A stretch of 64,000 nucleotides of DNA. It comes from Phragmitibacter sp. (lineage in GTDB: Bacteria; Verrucomicrobiota; Verrucomicrobiia; Verrucomicrobiales; Verrucomicrobiaceae). The translations under genes and the position numbers were made by a program. The notes beneath the pieces were generated by a model that ran no database searches, had not been told where the DNA came from, and worked only from the letters and a program-made list of their open reading frames with translations. Positions 35,827-45,165 of the stretch are shown piece after piece. Each line of letters starts with the position of its first letter. The stretch's first letter is position 1. The stretch lies in assembly GCA_025361865.1 (NCBI GenBank), contig JANYJH010000418.1, positions 18,629 to 82,628 of the forward strand. Direction: 5' to 3'.

Positions 35827-37302
35827 TTAGGCGGTGGCAGGTGCGTGGCTTTCTTCATGGTGAAGCAAGGTCGGGGCCACACTGCGACGGCCAAGACCTA
35901 ATACCATGAGGACGAGATGAATAAAGAACCAAGCGTTGGACCACAGAATGAAGACCCAAGCCACCGTGCGGCCAATCAAATAGCCACGCGCATTGATGAT
36001 GGAGCCCACAAAGGGCAGGTTCCAGTTACCCGGTGCGTTGATGCTGGCTCCCTGAGCCAAGCCACCCAGTAACATACAAACGACCAAGGCTGCCGTTCCA
36101 TAAACCGAGAACCAGAAATGACTGCGGATCAAACGAGCGCTGAGCCATTCACAGCCGCTGAGGCGGGGAACGATGTAATAGATCGCCCCGAACATCGTCA
36201 TGCTGAAGAAGCCGTAGATGGCGAGAATGTGGAATCCATATTCTGCATAAGTGAACTGCAAGAGTGAGCCTGTCCAGAAAGTGCCGAGCAAGGCCCCTAC
36301 AGCGCTTAGCGCGAGATAACAAAATGATCCAACGAAGACGAATCGAAGCGTTGGGCTGGTCTCGATCAAGCCGTGGCGGCCTTCAGTGGAGATGTGGAAG
36401 TTCAGAGCCACGATACCCGCAGGCACCAGAAGAAGGATCATCACGGCACCCCCGATAGCTGGCATCCATGCAGGAAGAGGACCACCCATGTATTTTTGGA
36501 TACCCGTCCAGCCACCTAAAAACGCCAAACCCCAGAAGCCGAGTGATGCCAACTGACTGCTGTAGATCGGCTGGCCTGTGATCTTGGGAAGATAATAGTA
36601 ACAGGCCCCCAGACCGACCGGAACGAAGAACAGCAGGATCAGTGTGTTTACATACCAAGCATTGATCCCCGCAGCACTAGCGCCATTGAGACTGGAACCG
36701 AAGCAATGCAGGAAGAGGTTTGCGGTAAGATAAATCCAAGGGAACCAGAAACAGGCTCCGAGAATATACCAAGAAGTGATCATGAAGCCTTCACCTTCCT
36801 TGTGGGCACGGGCAAACATGCCAACTAGGCGGGTGGCGATCATTAGGAAGGAAATGGTGAAGATCGGCCAGAGATATTTCGGGAACTCAAGCCACTGCAT
36901 CGAGGTGCTGCCGTGGAAGAGAATGCTGAGTAGTCCAAGGGTGACGGCGATATTCCAGAAGATGGTGGCGATGATGACGGTGCTAGCCCCTTTAAGCTCT
37001 TGCCCAGTGCGGCGTGCCATCAACCAAATCATGGTGCCAAGACCAGCCTGCATGGCCCATCCGTAAATCAGGGCGTTCATGTGAGCAGGCTGGACGCGAG
37101 CATAATTCAGGAACCAAGTCCAATCAGAGTCCAAGAATTCAGGCGCGTAGAGCTTGACCGAGGAAACCAATCCCAGGACGGTAGCCGCCAGCAACCAGAG
37201 GGCTGCATTGGCGAAAAGAAACAGCACGGGGCCTTTCACAGAGCGGTCAATGGCCGCGCGGCGCAAGCTGTCTTCCAAGCTGGTGGTTTCTGTTGTCTCC
37301 AT
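35827..37302 (-). CDS. CcoN-like heme-copper protein lacking the oxygen-reducing site
   Basis: 491 residues with about 12 membrane segments, clearly related to CcoN (subunit I of cbb3 oxidase). The low-spin heme ligands look retained (His74 in QPAHMNALIYGW and His358 in YGFHILAIYG). The CuB histidines are gone: the WYGHN position reads WYVN (218-219), and GPHHLHY reads GIQKYMG (269-270). The heme b3 ligand (first His of GHVH) falls on Gly356. It therefore cannot reduce O2, nor NO as in NOR, by the usual chemistry. It probably links ACIII and the A-family oxidase as an electron-transfer or structural membrane unit. Confidence 0.85.
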   Translation of the reverse strand: METTETTSLEDSLRRAAIDRSVKGPVLFLFANAALWLLAATVLGLVSSVKLYAPEFLDSDWTWFLNYARVQPAHMNALIYGWAMQAGLGTMIWLMARRTGQELKGASTVIIATIFWNIAVTLGLLSILFHGSTSMQWLEFPKYLWPIFTISFLMIATRLVGMFARAHKEGEGFMITSWYILGACFWFPWIYLTANLFLHCFGSSLNGASAAGINAWYVNTLILLFFVPVGLGACYYYLPKITGQPIYSSQLASLGFWGLAFLGGWTGIQKYMGGPLPAWMPAIGGAVMILLLVPAGIVALNFHISTEGRHGLIETSPTLRFVFVGSFCYLALSAVGALLGTFWTGSLLQFTYAEYGFHILAIYGFFSMTMFGAIYYIVPRLSGCEWLSARLIRSHFWFSVYGTAALVVCMLLGGLAQGASINAPGNWNLPFVGSIINARGYLIGRTVAWVFILWSNAWFFIHLVLMVLGLGRRSVAPTLLHHEESHAPATA

Positions 37303-37323
37303 GATGTTATTGTAGAATGAAAA

Positions 37324-37707
37324 TCACTTAGGTGCGGAAGCAGGAGCGGGCGCGGGTGCTGCTGGCGGAGCAGCGGGCGGTGGCGTTGCGGCTGCTTTCA
37401 AAGCGGTTGCTGATCCAGGCACAACAACGGTGGTGGTCGTCATTTTAGGCGTCTTGATCTGCTCTGCTGCCTTGGCGAAGATGGGAGCGGCGTTGGTTGT
37501 AAGTCCGTATTTCTCAAGTAGCGCCGCCTGTTCAGTGGCGACGTCCGCTTTCTTTTGCAGGCGCACCGGGCTCTGCGGATCTGCGGGCTTACCACCTGCG
37601 AATCCTTGGATAAGGGCTGCAAGAATGGTGAACGTGACAAAGGCAGCCAAGGTGCCGAGAAGCACCGAAACAGCGTTGGAAGATGAAGTGGTCGTCGTGG
37701 ATGACAT
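37324..37707 (-). CDS. Small membrane-anchored protein between ACIII and CcoN-like genes
   Basis: 127 residues. A Ser/Thr-rich N-terminus is followed by one membrane segment (about 13-36, VSVLLGTLAAFVTFTILAALI). A charged region and a Pro/Ala-rich tail (PPPAAPPAAPAPAP) follow. I recognise no family. Conserved spacing in the operon (8 bp after actF, 21 bp before the CcoN-like gene) argues for a real subunit or tether of the respiratory complexes. Confidence 0.65.
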   Translation of the reverse strand: MSSTTTTSSSNAVSVLLGTLAAFVTFTILAALIQGFAGGKPADPQSPVRLQKKADVATEQAALLEKYGLTTNAAPIFAKAAEQIKTPKMTTTTVVVPGSATALKAAATPPPAAPPAAPAPAPASAPK

Positions 37708-37714
37708 GATAAGA

Positions 37715-39034
37715 TCAGTTCACTGCTTTCACAGACTCAAGGAGACGTGGATCACGGCAAGGGTAAAGACTGGCCGTTGCAAGGCGACGGAGATAAGCCC
37801 AGCCGACAATCCCACCAATACCTAAAAAGGCTGCTAGATCACCCCACCAAGCTCCATCATACCAGAGGACGGTTCCATGCGAGAGTGAAGGCGCACGCTC
37901 GGGGATGATGAGCCAGTAAATGTCTGCAAAGTGCATGATCAAGACCCAAGCGCACACCCAGACAATGGAGTCGGGTTTCTTCTTGCGACCAGCCGAGAGT
38001 AAAAGCACGAAGGTCAGCACGAAGTGCCCCCAAACGAGGATGTTGCTCAGATACCACCAGTTGTTCGTATTGCGGAGAATGAAGAAGCGAGTTTCCTCAG
38101 TGATGTTCGCATACCAGATCAGGAAGAACTGACTGAAAGCGATGTAAGCCCAGAAAACGGTGAAGGCGAACAACAGCTTGCCCATCAAGTGGTAGTGCTC
38201 CATCGAGACGATCTTCTTCAGATAGCCATGACTGCGAACATAGCTTAGTGCGATGATCGAGAGCGCCATTGAGGACCAGGCGCCACCGGCAAAGATATAA
38301 ACACCCCACATGGTCGAGAACCAAGTGTAGTCCATAGACATCACCCAATCGACGGCGGAGAAGGTTACGGCCAGAGCATAAAAGAGCAGTGGGAAGGCGC
38401 AGAAGGCACGGGCACGGAAGGAGTGCTTGAAGTCGCCATCCCCATCCTGCTTGATAGACCAGCGGCGAAGCAAGGTGGCCATACCGCCCAAGAAGACGAA
38501 GTAGAGCACGGCGCGAAGCGTCCAGAAGGGAATGTTCAGGTAGCCAAATTTTGCCACCAAGATATGCAAGTGATGATTGGTATGAGAGGCTTCTTCCAAG
38601 CCTTTTAAGGTATCACCACCAGCCGCTGCGGCTGCGTCTTGATGGGCAACAATCCATTCCCAAAGCGCGTTTTTGAAGGGCGAGAAGAAGATCAGCGGAA
38701 GAGCGAATACCGCCATCACGCGGATATTGCCTGCCAAGTTCTCAAAGAATCGACGGACCGCAACGCTCCAGCCGGAATTGGAAATATGCTGGAGCATGGT
38801 CCAGAAAAGACCGCCGTTCGTGATAGTGAAGAAGAAGAAGAAGGCGAAGAGCCAGCTGTAAGCAAATTCCTTCTGACGCTGTTCCCCGAGCAGACCAAAC
38901 ATGTAGCACGCAGAAATGAGCAGGCCGAGAGCACCGACGCCTAAAAAGATGCCGTTGAGTTTAGAGACCTTGGACAGCTCCATTCGTTCCCCGTCACGCG
39001 GGAGATCATCAAGAGTAATGGGATGAGCGCTCAT
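37715..39034 (-). CDS. actF: Alternative complex III, membrane subunit ActF
   Basis: 439 residues from ATG 39034 (MSAHPITLDDLPRDG); an in-frame extension upstream runs into actE and is not used. About ten membrane segments with NLAGNIRVMAVFALPLIFF, VDWVMSMDYTWFSTMWGVY and FYMFGLLG-like patterns. ActF is a paralogue of the NrfD-type subunit ActC and probably contributes to the quinol or proton pathway of quinol:cytochrome c oxidoreductase. It follows actE by 11 bp. Confidence 0.9.
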   Translation of the reverse strand: MSAHPITLDDLPRDGERMELSKVSKLNGIFLGVGALGLLISACYMFGLLGEQRQKEFAYSWLFAFFFFFTITNGGLFWTMLQHISNSGWSVAVRRFFENLAGNIRVMAVFALPLIFFSPFKNALWEWIVAHQDAAAAAGGDTLKGLEEASHTNHHLHILVAKFGYLNIPFWTLRAVLYFVFLGGMATLLRRWSIKQDGDGDFKHSFRARAFCAFPLLFYALAVTFSAVDWVMSMDYTWFSTMWGVYIFAGGAWSSMALSIIALSYVRSHGYLKKIVSMEHYHLMGKLLFAFTVFWAYIAFSQFFLIWYANITEETRFFILRNTNNWWYLSNILVWGHFVLTFVLLLSAGRKKKPDSIVWVCAWVLIMHFADIYWLIIPERAPSLSHGTVLWYDGAWWGDLAAFLGIGGIVGWAYLRRLATASLYPCRDPRLLESVKAVN

Positions 39035-39045
39035 GCTTGAAATAC

Positions 39046-39696
39046 TTACTTGGCTGCTGGCTTGGACGCCTGTTGCAGAGTGCGAACGTAGGCCACAATA
39101 GCCCAGCGATCCTGCACTGAAATGTTGGCACCATAGGAACCCATCTGGTTCCAACCATTGGCAATCGTGTCGTAGATTTTCCCATCAGGGCGGTAAAGCG
39201 GGCTGGCTGAATCATCAAAACCAACTGCTGTCAGTTCCGCTGGAAGCACGGTGCTGTATTTGGTGAACACGCCTTTCCCATTACCAGAGAGGCCGTGGCA
39301 GATGGCACAGTTGATATTGAATCGCTCCTGTCCGCGCTTGATCAAAGCGGGAGTCACAGCGATCTCTGTTGGGAAACCGTCGCCGTAGAAATCACCCACT
39401 TTGCCCGTGAAATAGTAGCTGGTTCCATGCGTGAATTCGTAATCTTGCGCTACAAATCCAGCGCTAGCGGGCTTTGTCGGAACCGCAAAACCCATAGGCA
39501 CCGTGCCCGTGATAGGCTTCCGCATGGCATGACCATCAGCAAAGAAATCGCTAGGTTGCTGATACTTCACTTTCGCCTGATTTTTCATATCAGGGAAGAT
39601 TTGGAAAGGCGGCTCCTCGAAGCGATGACCACGGAAACCCGCGAAACTCACCACGATGAGAGCGACAAAGATATAGCTGAGGAAGAAGTGTTTCAT
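39046..39696 (-). CDS. actE: Alternative complex III, monoheme cytochrome ActE
   Basis: 216 residues with an N-terminal signal or lipoprotein-type segment and one heme site CAICHG (INCAICHGLSGNGKG). A distal methionine may be in WNQMGSYGANIS. EEPPFQIFPDMKNQAKVKYQ is the ActE-type pre-heme region. It probably accepts electrons from ActA and passes them to the oxidase. It is 18 bp after actD. Confidence 0.9.
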   Translation of the reverse strand: MKHFFLSYIFVALIVVSFAGFRGHRFEEPPFQIFPDMKNQAKVKYQQPSDFFADGHAMRKPITGTVPMGFAVPTKPASAGFVAQDYEFTHGTSYYFTGKVGDFYGDGFPTEIAVTPALIKRGQERFNINCAICHGLSGNGKGVFTKYSTVLPAELTAVGFDDSASPLYRPDGKIYDTIANGWNQMGSYGANISVQDRWAIVAYVRTLQQASKPAAK

Positions 39697-39713
39697 GGTC
39701 TTGCTCGTGGCGA

Positions 39714-40271
39714 TTACAGTTCGTCCTCCACCAACTCAATGTTCTTGCCGCCGACCTGCTCCAAAAAGGCTTTGGTCTCCGCCTGATGAAATTTAGGGTC
39801 GCGCGCTTCGATGCACACAATGAAGGTGTCATCCGAGAATTTCTTGAACTGCTTGGAAGCAAACAATGGGTGATTCCAGCGAGGAAGTCCCATAAGCGCA
39901 AAGCAGCCGAACAGGGTGGTGAAGGCCGAGAAGAGAATGGTCAACTCGAACATGATTGGGAAGAACGCCGGAGTCGTGAAAATGTTCGTGGGCTTGGCCT
40001 GAACAATAGTCGGATAGATGAGAACCTGAGTGATGAAGGCAAGTGAAAACGCGGTCGTGGTGCCCGTCGCTCCACCGAAGAAAACGAACCAGGGCAAAAT
40101 GGAGCGCTTCACACCCATCGCTTCATTCAAGCCGTGAACGGGATAAGGAGTGTGAACGTCCCAGCGTGAGAATCCAGCGTCACGGATCTGTTCCGAGGCG
40201 TGATACACATCTACCGCGCTTTCAAACTCAGCGAGGTAACCGTGAACTTTTTTGAGGGTGGTCTTGGCCAT
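39714..40271 (-). CDS. actD: Alternative complex III, subunit ActD (DUF3341)
   Basis: 185 residues. Markers are GYLAEFESAVDVYHASEQIRD, WDVHTPYPVHGLNEAMG and two central membrane segments. It ends in a soluble alpha/beta part (TFIVCIEARDPKF). ActD has no cofactor and is thought to be structural. It lies 26 bp after actC. Confidence 0.93.
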   Translation of the reverse strand: MAKTTLKKVHGYLAEFESAVDVYHASEQIRDAGFSRWDVHTPYPVHGLNEAMGVKRSILPWFVFFGGATGTTTAFSLAFITQVLIYPTIVQAKPTNIFTTPAFFPIMFELTILFSAFTTLFGCFALMGLPRWNHPLFASKQFKKFSDDTFIVCIEARDPKFHQAETKAFLEQVGGKNIELVEDEL

Positions 40272-40297
40272 GATCGTTATAGTTCTCCTTCCCTCCG

Positions 40298-41758
40298 TTA
40301 AGCAGCGACAGGTGAGCCGGACTTGGCTTCTTCGAGTGCAATTTCATGAGGCCCACGTTCAGCGTGGCTATCAAAATGGGGGTCACTTTCAGGAAGCACA
40401 CCTTTCACTTCCGCAATCGCGATAACTGGAAGGAAGCGTATGAAGAGAAGGAAGTTCATCAGGAAGAAGCCAAAGGTTCCAACGAACGTCGTGATGTCCA
40501 CCCAAGTAGGCTGGAAAGTCCTCCATGAGCCTGGCTGGAAGTGGCGCTCCAAGGTGGTGACGATGATCACATACCGCTCATACCACATGCCCGCGTTCAC
40601 AAACATACAAACGACCATGACAGCGCCCAAGTTTTTACGGCACCACTTGGACCAGAAGACTTGCGGAGCAATGACGTTGCAGAAAAACATCGCGTAGTAA
40701 TTCCACGATGATGGGCTGTAGAGACAGCGGAGGAGGAACGCTTGGCCTTCATACGGATTGCCGCTGTAATAGGCCATGAACAATTCCATGCAATAGGCGT
40801 AACCAACGATCGTTCCGGTGAGGAGAATGATCTTCGCCATGTTGTCGATGTGCTTCGACGTGATCAAATCTTCCAAGCCGTAGATCTTGCGCACTGGAAT
40901 CATTAGGGTGAGCACCATTGCAAAGCCGCCGAAAATAGCGCCAGCCACGAAGTAAGGAGGGAAGATGGTCGTGTGCCAACCAGGGACGATCGAAGTGGCA
41001 AAGTCGAACGAAACGACGGAGTGAACCGAGAGCACCAGTGGTGTTGAAAGAGCCGCCAAGAGCAGATAGGCCATTTCGTAGTGATTCCACTGACGATTAC
41101 CACCGCGCCATCCGAGAGCGAAGAATCCGTAGAGCATCTTTCTAATGCCGGGCTTGCAGCGATCACGAAGTGTTGCCAAATCAGGAACAAGGCCCAAGAA
41201 CCAGAACAAGACTGAAACGGTGAAGTAAGTGGAAACCGCGAACACATCCCAGAGCAGAGGTGATTTGAAGTTCTGCCAGATGGCATTGGCATTCGGAACT
41301 GGAGCGAGGAACCAAACCATCCAAACACGGCCAACGTGGAACGCAGGGAACAAGCCCGCGCACATCACCGCGAACAAAGTCATGGCTTCAGAGGCACGGT
41401 TAACAGCGGTGCGCCACTTCTGACGAGTCAGGAATAAAATGGCAGAAATGAGTGTTCCCGCGTGACCAATACCGATCCAGAAAACGAAGTTCGTGATGTC
41501 CCAAGCCCACGCAACTGGCTGCTTCTGACCCCAAACCCCCACACCTGTGGAAATAAGGTAGGCAAAGCAGCTTGCCATGATGACAGTCAAGCAAACCGAG
41601 GGGACGAAGAGCCACCACCAAAGGGCAGGCTGACGATTTTCAACGATCCCACAAATGCGGTTGGTGATCCATCCGTAATTGCGGTTGTTGAGCACCAGCG
41701 GTTCACGCTCAAGAATGCGCGGTGTGCTGGGGGTTGAGACTGTCGCGGTTTGCGCCAT
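40298..41758 (-). CDS. actC: Alternative complex III, NrfD-like subunit ActC
   Basis: 486 residues with about ten membrane segments. [33 protein letters not shown] and [27 protein letters not shown] (quoted in parts: [15 protein letters not shown]) are hallmark ActC/PsrC-type regions that include the quinol site. It delivers quinol electrons to the iron-sulfur subunit ActB. It follows actB by 11 bp. Confidence 0.94.
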   Translation of the reverse strand: MAQTATVSTPSTPRILEREPLVLNNRNYGWITNRICGIVENRQPALWWWLFVPSVCLTVIMASCFAYLISTGVGVWGQKQPVAWAWDITNFVFWIGIGHAGTLISAILFLTRQKWRTAVNRASEAMTLFAVMCAGLFPAFHVGRVWMVWFLAPVPNANAIWQNFKSPLLWDVFAVSTYFTVSVLFWFLGLVPDLATLRDRCKPGIRKMLYGFFALGWRGGNRQWNHYEMAYLLLAALSTPLVLSVHSVVSFDFATSIVPGWHTTIFPPYFVAGAIFGGFAMVLTLMIPVRKIYGLEDLITSKHIDNMAKIILLTGTIVGYAYCMELFMAYYSGNPYEGQAFLLRCLYSPSSWNYYAMFFCNVIAPQVFWSKWCRKNLGAVMVVCMFVNAGMWYERYVIIVTTLERHFQPGSWRTFQPTWVDITTFVGTFGFFLMNFLLFIRFLPVIAIAEVKGVLPESDPHFDSHAERGPHEIALEEAKSGSPVAA

Positions 41759-41769
41759 AGTGAGCTAAA

Positions 41770-44700
41770 TCAGAAGTTGTAAAGGCTGGCTTCCCCGGTC
41801 TTCCTGACGCGGTCAGTTTCAACGCTGGCCATCTCTGGATTCACGTTGCGGATACGGGCAAGGTAGCTCGTGCGTGGGCGAATCCCGAGATACTTGAGCA
41901 CCTGATAATTACGTGGATTTTCCTTCCAAATATTGACCGTGCTCTTCTCGTTCGCGAGGTCGCCGAACATGATGGCTTCAGCGGGGCAAGACGCCTGACA
42001 GGCGGTCTTAACTGCATCCGCAGCGATGCGAAGTTTGCTGGCGTCATCACGGGCCGCGCGACGTTGATTGATCTTCGCGGCTTCAAGTCTTTGGACGCAG
42101 TAGGTGCATTTCTCGATCACACCACGCATACGAACGGTCACGTTCGGGTTCTTCTGGAGCTGAACCATTTCCTGCGGGTTCTTCTCGCCGAGAGGACCGG
42201 CGTAGAGATTGCGCACTTTACCTACAAGCGGGAGCTCCGTTTCGATCAGAGGGTTCCGCTTGTTGTAATCGAAGTAATTAAAACGACGCGCCGTGAACGG
42301 GCAGTTGTTGGCACAATAACGAGTGCCGATACAGCGGTTGTAAGCCATCGCATTGAGGCCGTCTTCTGTATGAACTGTCGCATTGACCGGGCAAACCGTT
42401 TCACAAGGAGCAGACTCACACTGCTGACAAGCCACCGGCTGATGAACCATTTCAGGATTCTCTAGCTCATTAAGACCTGGATCAGTGTCAACACTGTCCG
42501 TCGTCGCAAAGTAGCGATCCATACGAATCCAGTGCATCACACGACCACGGCGAACCTGATCCTTACCGACGATGGCGATGTTGTTTTCACTCTGACAAGC
42601 CACGATACAAGCAGAACAGCCAATGCACTTAGCCAAATCAATGACCATGCCCCACTGGTGATTGTTCTCGTAATCGAAGCCTTCGGGATTGTAATCCTCA
42701 GCCTCAGGATTCTTATCCTGCTTTTTACCAACGCGGCCTTTATAGAGAGCCAAATTCGTCGGAGGAATGTGGGAGTCCATCCCTTCCGTCGCGGCGAATT
42801 TCTCATTCTTCGCGAAACGCTCTTGGGTGCCTTCACGCACTTGAGCGCGGGCTTCCATCGTGTAGTTGTCCTGCGTAATGGCGAACTCGTAAAGATTCGC
42901 CGTCGCTTCAACCTTAGCGCCCGTTAGGACGAAATCAACAGCACTGGAACGCAGAGGATTGACATCAAAGCCGCGTTCTTTGCCGACGATGTTTGCCTGC
43001 TTTTGCCCGTAGCCGATGGGAAGCGTGATCGAGTTATGAGCGTGACCAGGACACTCAAGCGCAGCAACCTCAAGCGTCTTGCCGCCAACTGTCACCTTGA
43101 TGGTGCTGTTTTCATAGCGATGGCTTTTAAGGCCCAAGGCGCGGAAGGTTTTGGGACTGAGCCAAGCGGCATTATCCCAAGTCAATTTCGTGATCGGATC
43201 GGGCGCTTCTTGCAGCCAAGGATTCTCGGAGTAACGGCCATCCCAAACGGTGGCGTCAGGAGTGAAGACGACTTCAAACGAATCTTTATCAGGTGCAATA
43301 GTGGGCTGAACCTTTTTCACCAAGCCTGCAATCACTCCACCGTTCACGGTAGCGCTGGCTTTTTCGTAACCTGATTTAGCCAAGAAGCCATCACGTAAGG
43401 TGACATTCCATTTCTCTTCATCCCAACCGCCAGCAATACCCTTGAAGGTCTCTTTGACGGATTCGTAGGCGATGTCAGACACCGCAGGAGCAGGAGTTGC
43501 ATTCGGGGCCGCCACGACTTTCTTGGGGGCCAATTCCTTTTTGCCAGCGAGAACTAGAAGAATTTCGTTGGCCGAAACGCCACCGAAGAGGGGTTGAATC
43601 ATCGGCTGCACAATGGCGTAGGTGCCATCAGAACTACGAGCATCACCCCAAGACTCTAAATAGTGGGCTGCTGGGAGTGTCCATTTGGAGAACTTGGCAG
43701 TCAGATTATCGCTCTGGGCGAGATAAACCAACTCAGCACCACTGTCCTTGAGCGCACCAGTAAAACCAATGGCGTCAAAAGCCGGGTCAGTCTCCGTAAG
43801 CACAAAGAGATTTTTGAGCGACTTAGCTTTGAGGTCGGCCTGAAGCTCTTCAATCGTTCCGTTCGTCTGCGGCTCGACCTTGAGAATATCTACAGTGGAA
43901 CCGAAGGAGTTCAGCGCGTTGTTAATGCCGATCACCAGCGCGTGAACCGCTTCACCATAGGTGGAGCCCGCCAGCACGAGCGACTTACCCTTGTTCGCAA
44001 AGAGGTCTTTCGCGGCCATCGCTATCCAAGGACGAATGTCCGCTGGAGCGGCGGATACAAGGCTAAGCGCGGATTGTGAGAGCGCGCTATCGCCGGTCAG
44101 CTTGCCAATTTCGTCCGCGAGAACTGCGGTAGCCAACGGGATGAGCGAAGCGGCCAAAGGCTTGCGATGATCTGAGACGCCACCCGTCAAGGTGTAGCGA
44201 TTCTCGATCACATAAAGACGGTTCATCTTGTCGCTTGCCTTACCCGGCGCGCGATTTTTCATGAAGTCGCGAATGCCATTTTCGGACTGCGGATCAAGAC
44301 CGAGGAAATCGCAATCCAGTGAGAAAACGATGTCAGCCTTACCGAGTTGAGGCAGCAGCTTGATGCCATCACCAAGGAGAGTTTTAGCAGCGACAGCCGC
44401 ACTGCTACGACGCACAGGCTCATAGGAATAAGCCTTCACCTTCGGAAGAGCCTTCTTCAACTCACCCAGTAAGCGGGCTTGTGTAGGCGAAGCACTTTCA
44501 TTGAAGAGCAATCCTAAACCTTCACCACCACTCGCAGCCCACGCTTTGGACCAGTCAGCAAGCTGTGCCTGGAAACGAGCCCAGTCAGCTACTTCACCTG
44601 CATTAGGCCCTTCTTTTTTGAAGCCGTCAGCGCCCTCAACTTCAACCACCTCACCAAGCTCCTTGCGGAAGGAGAGCGTTTTGACGCGATCAGGGTTATA

Positions 44701-45144
44701 AAGATCCAAGACGGAGGCTTGGGCGAAAATATCCAAGCCACCAGCGAGAGGATGCAGCGAGTTCGCCTGCAAATGAGTCGGGCGACCTTCATGAGTCGTC
44801 ACCACCACTGGAGTTGCGCCCCACGCACGAGGAATCGTCGTGGTGTAAAGAAGCGGCTTACCCGGAATCATCCATTCCACATGCTTCGCAAAAGGAACTA
44901 CTTTAGCCAGCGGACGACGGCAGCTAACGAGCGAAAGACCGCTCAGGGCAGCAGCGCCACCCATCATCTTCATGAAATCACGACGGGAATTTTCGCGCTC
45001 ATCCTCGGTCATGCCTTCCAAAGAAGGATCAAATTCACGGCCCAACCCCTCTTGGAATTCAGGCGCGTTCTCATGCTCAGCAATACTGCGCCAGTAACGA
45101 CGACCAGTTTTGAGGGGTTCAGGATGATGCCAAATCCGTTTCAT
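41770..45144 (-). CDS. actB: Alternative complex III, molybdopterin-like/iron-sulfur subunit ActB
   Basis: 1124 residues. A YWRS-type N-terminal region and a twin-arginine motif SRRDFMK (53-59) precede a hydrophobic stretch and Cys75, so it is a Tat-type, possibly lipid-anchored, protein. A long molybdopterin-oxidoreductase-like domain follows (no cofactor in known ActB). Then comes a ferredoxin-like domain (about 860-1060) with four Cys clusters: CIGCSACIVAC, CQQCESAPCETVCP, CIGTRYCANNCP and CTYC...CQASCP. It accepts electrons from ActC and passes them to ActA/ActE. It is the largest subunit of the complex. Confidence 0.94.
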   Translation of the reverse strand: MKRIWHHPEPLKTGRRYWRSIAEHENAPEFQEGLGREFDPSLEGMTEDERENSRRDFMKMMGGAAALSGLSLVSCRRPLAKVVPFAKHVEWMIPGKPLLYTTTIPRAWGATPVVVTTHEGRPTHLQANSLHPLAGGLDIFAQASVLDLYNPDRVKTLSFRKELGEVVEVEGADGFKKEGPNAGEVADWARFQAQLADWSKAWAASGGEGLGLLFNESASPTQARLLGELKKALPKVKAYSYEPVRRSSAAVAAKTLLGDGIKLLPQLGKADIVFSLDCDFLGLDPQSENGIRDFMKNRAPGKASDKMNRLYVIENRYTLTGGVSDHRKPLAASLIPLATAVLADEIGKLTGDSALSQSALSLVSAAPADIRPWIAMAAKDLFANKGKSLVLAGSTYGEAVHALVIGINNALNSFGSTVDILKVEPQTNGTIEELQADLKAKSLKNLFVLTETDPAFDAIGFTGALKDSGAELVYLAQSDNLTAKFSKWTLPAAHYLESWGDARSSDGTYAIVQPMIQPLFGGVSANEILLVLAGKKELAPKKVVAAPNATPAPAVSDIAYESVKETFKGIAGGWDEEKWNVTLRDGFLAKSGYEKASATVNGGVIAGLVKKVQPTIAPDKDSFEVVFTPDATVWDGRYSENPWLQEAPDPITKLTWDNAAWLSPKTFRALGLKSHRYENSTIKVTVGGKTLEVAALECPGHAHNSITLPIGYGQKQANIVGKERGFDVNPLRSSAVDFVLTGAKVEATANLYEFAITQDNYTMEARAQVREGTQERFAKNEKFAATEGMDSHIPPTNLALYKGRVGKKQDKNPEAEDYNPEGFDYENNHQWGMVIDLAKCIGCSACIVACQSENNIAIVGKDQVRRGRVMHWIRMDRYFATTDSVDTDPGLNELENPEMVHQPVACQQCESAPCETVCPVNATVHTEDGLNAMAYNRCIGTRYCANNCPFTARRFNYFDYNKRNPLIETELPLVGKVRNLYAGPLGEKNPQEMVQLQKNPNVTVRMRGVIEKCTYCVQRLEAAKINQRRAARDDASKLRIAADAVKTACQASCPAEAIMFGDLANEKSTVNIWKENPRNYQVLKYLGIRPRTSYLARIRNVNPEMASVETDRVRKTGEASLYNF

Positions 45145-45165
45145 GTATGATGCTTTGAGCGAAAA

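Noticed and set aside
35125..37302. Functional cbb3 oxidase
   Set aside because: The CcoN-like protein lacks copper and heme b3 ligands and no CcoP or CcoS/CcoG genes are nearby, so an active cbb3 oxidase is not supported.
39035..39154. N-terminal extension of ActF
   Set aside because: The extra 40 residues overlap the actE coding region and precede the standard MSAHPITLDD-type start.
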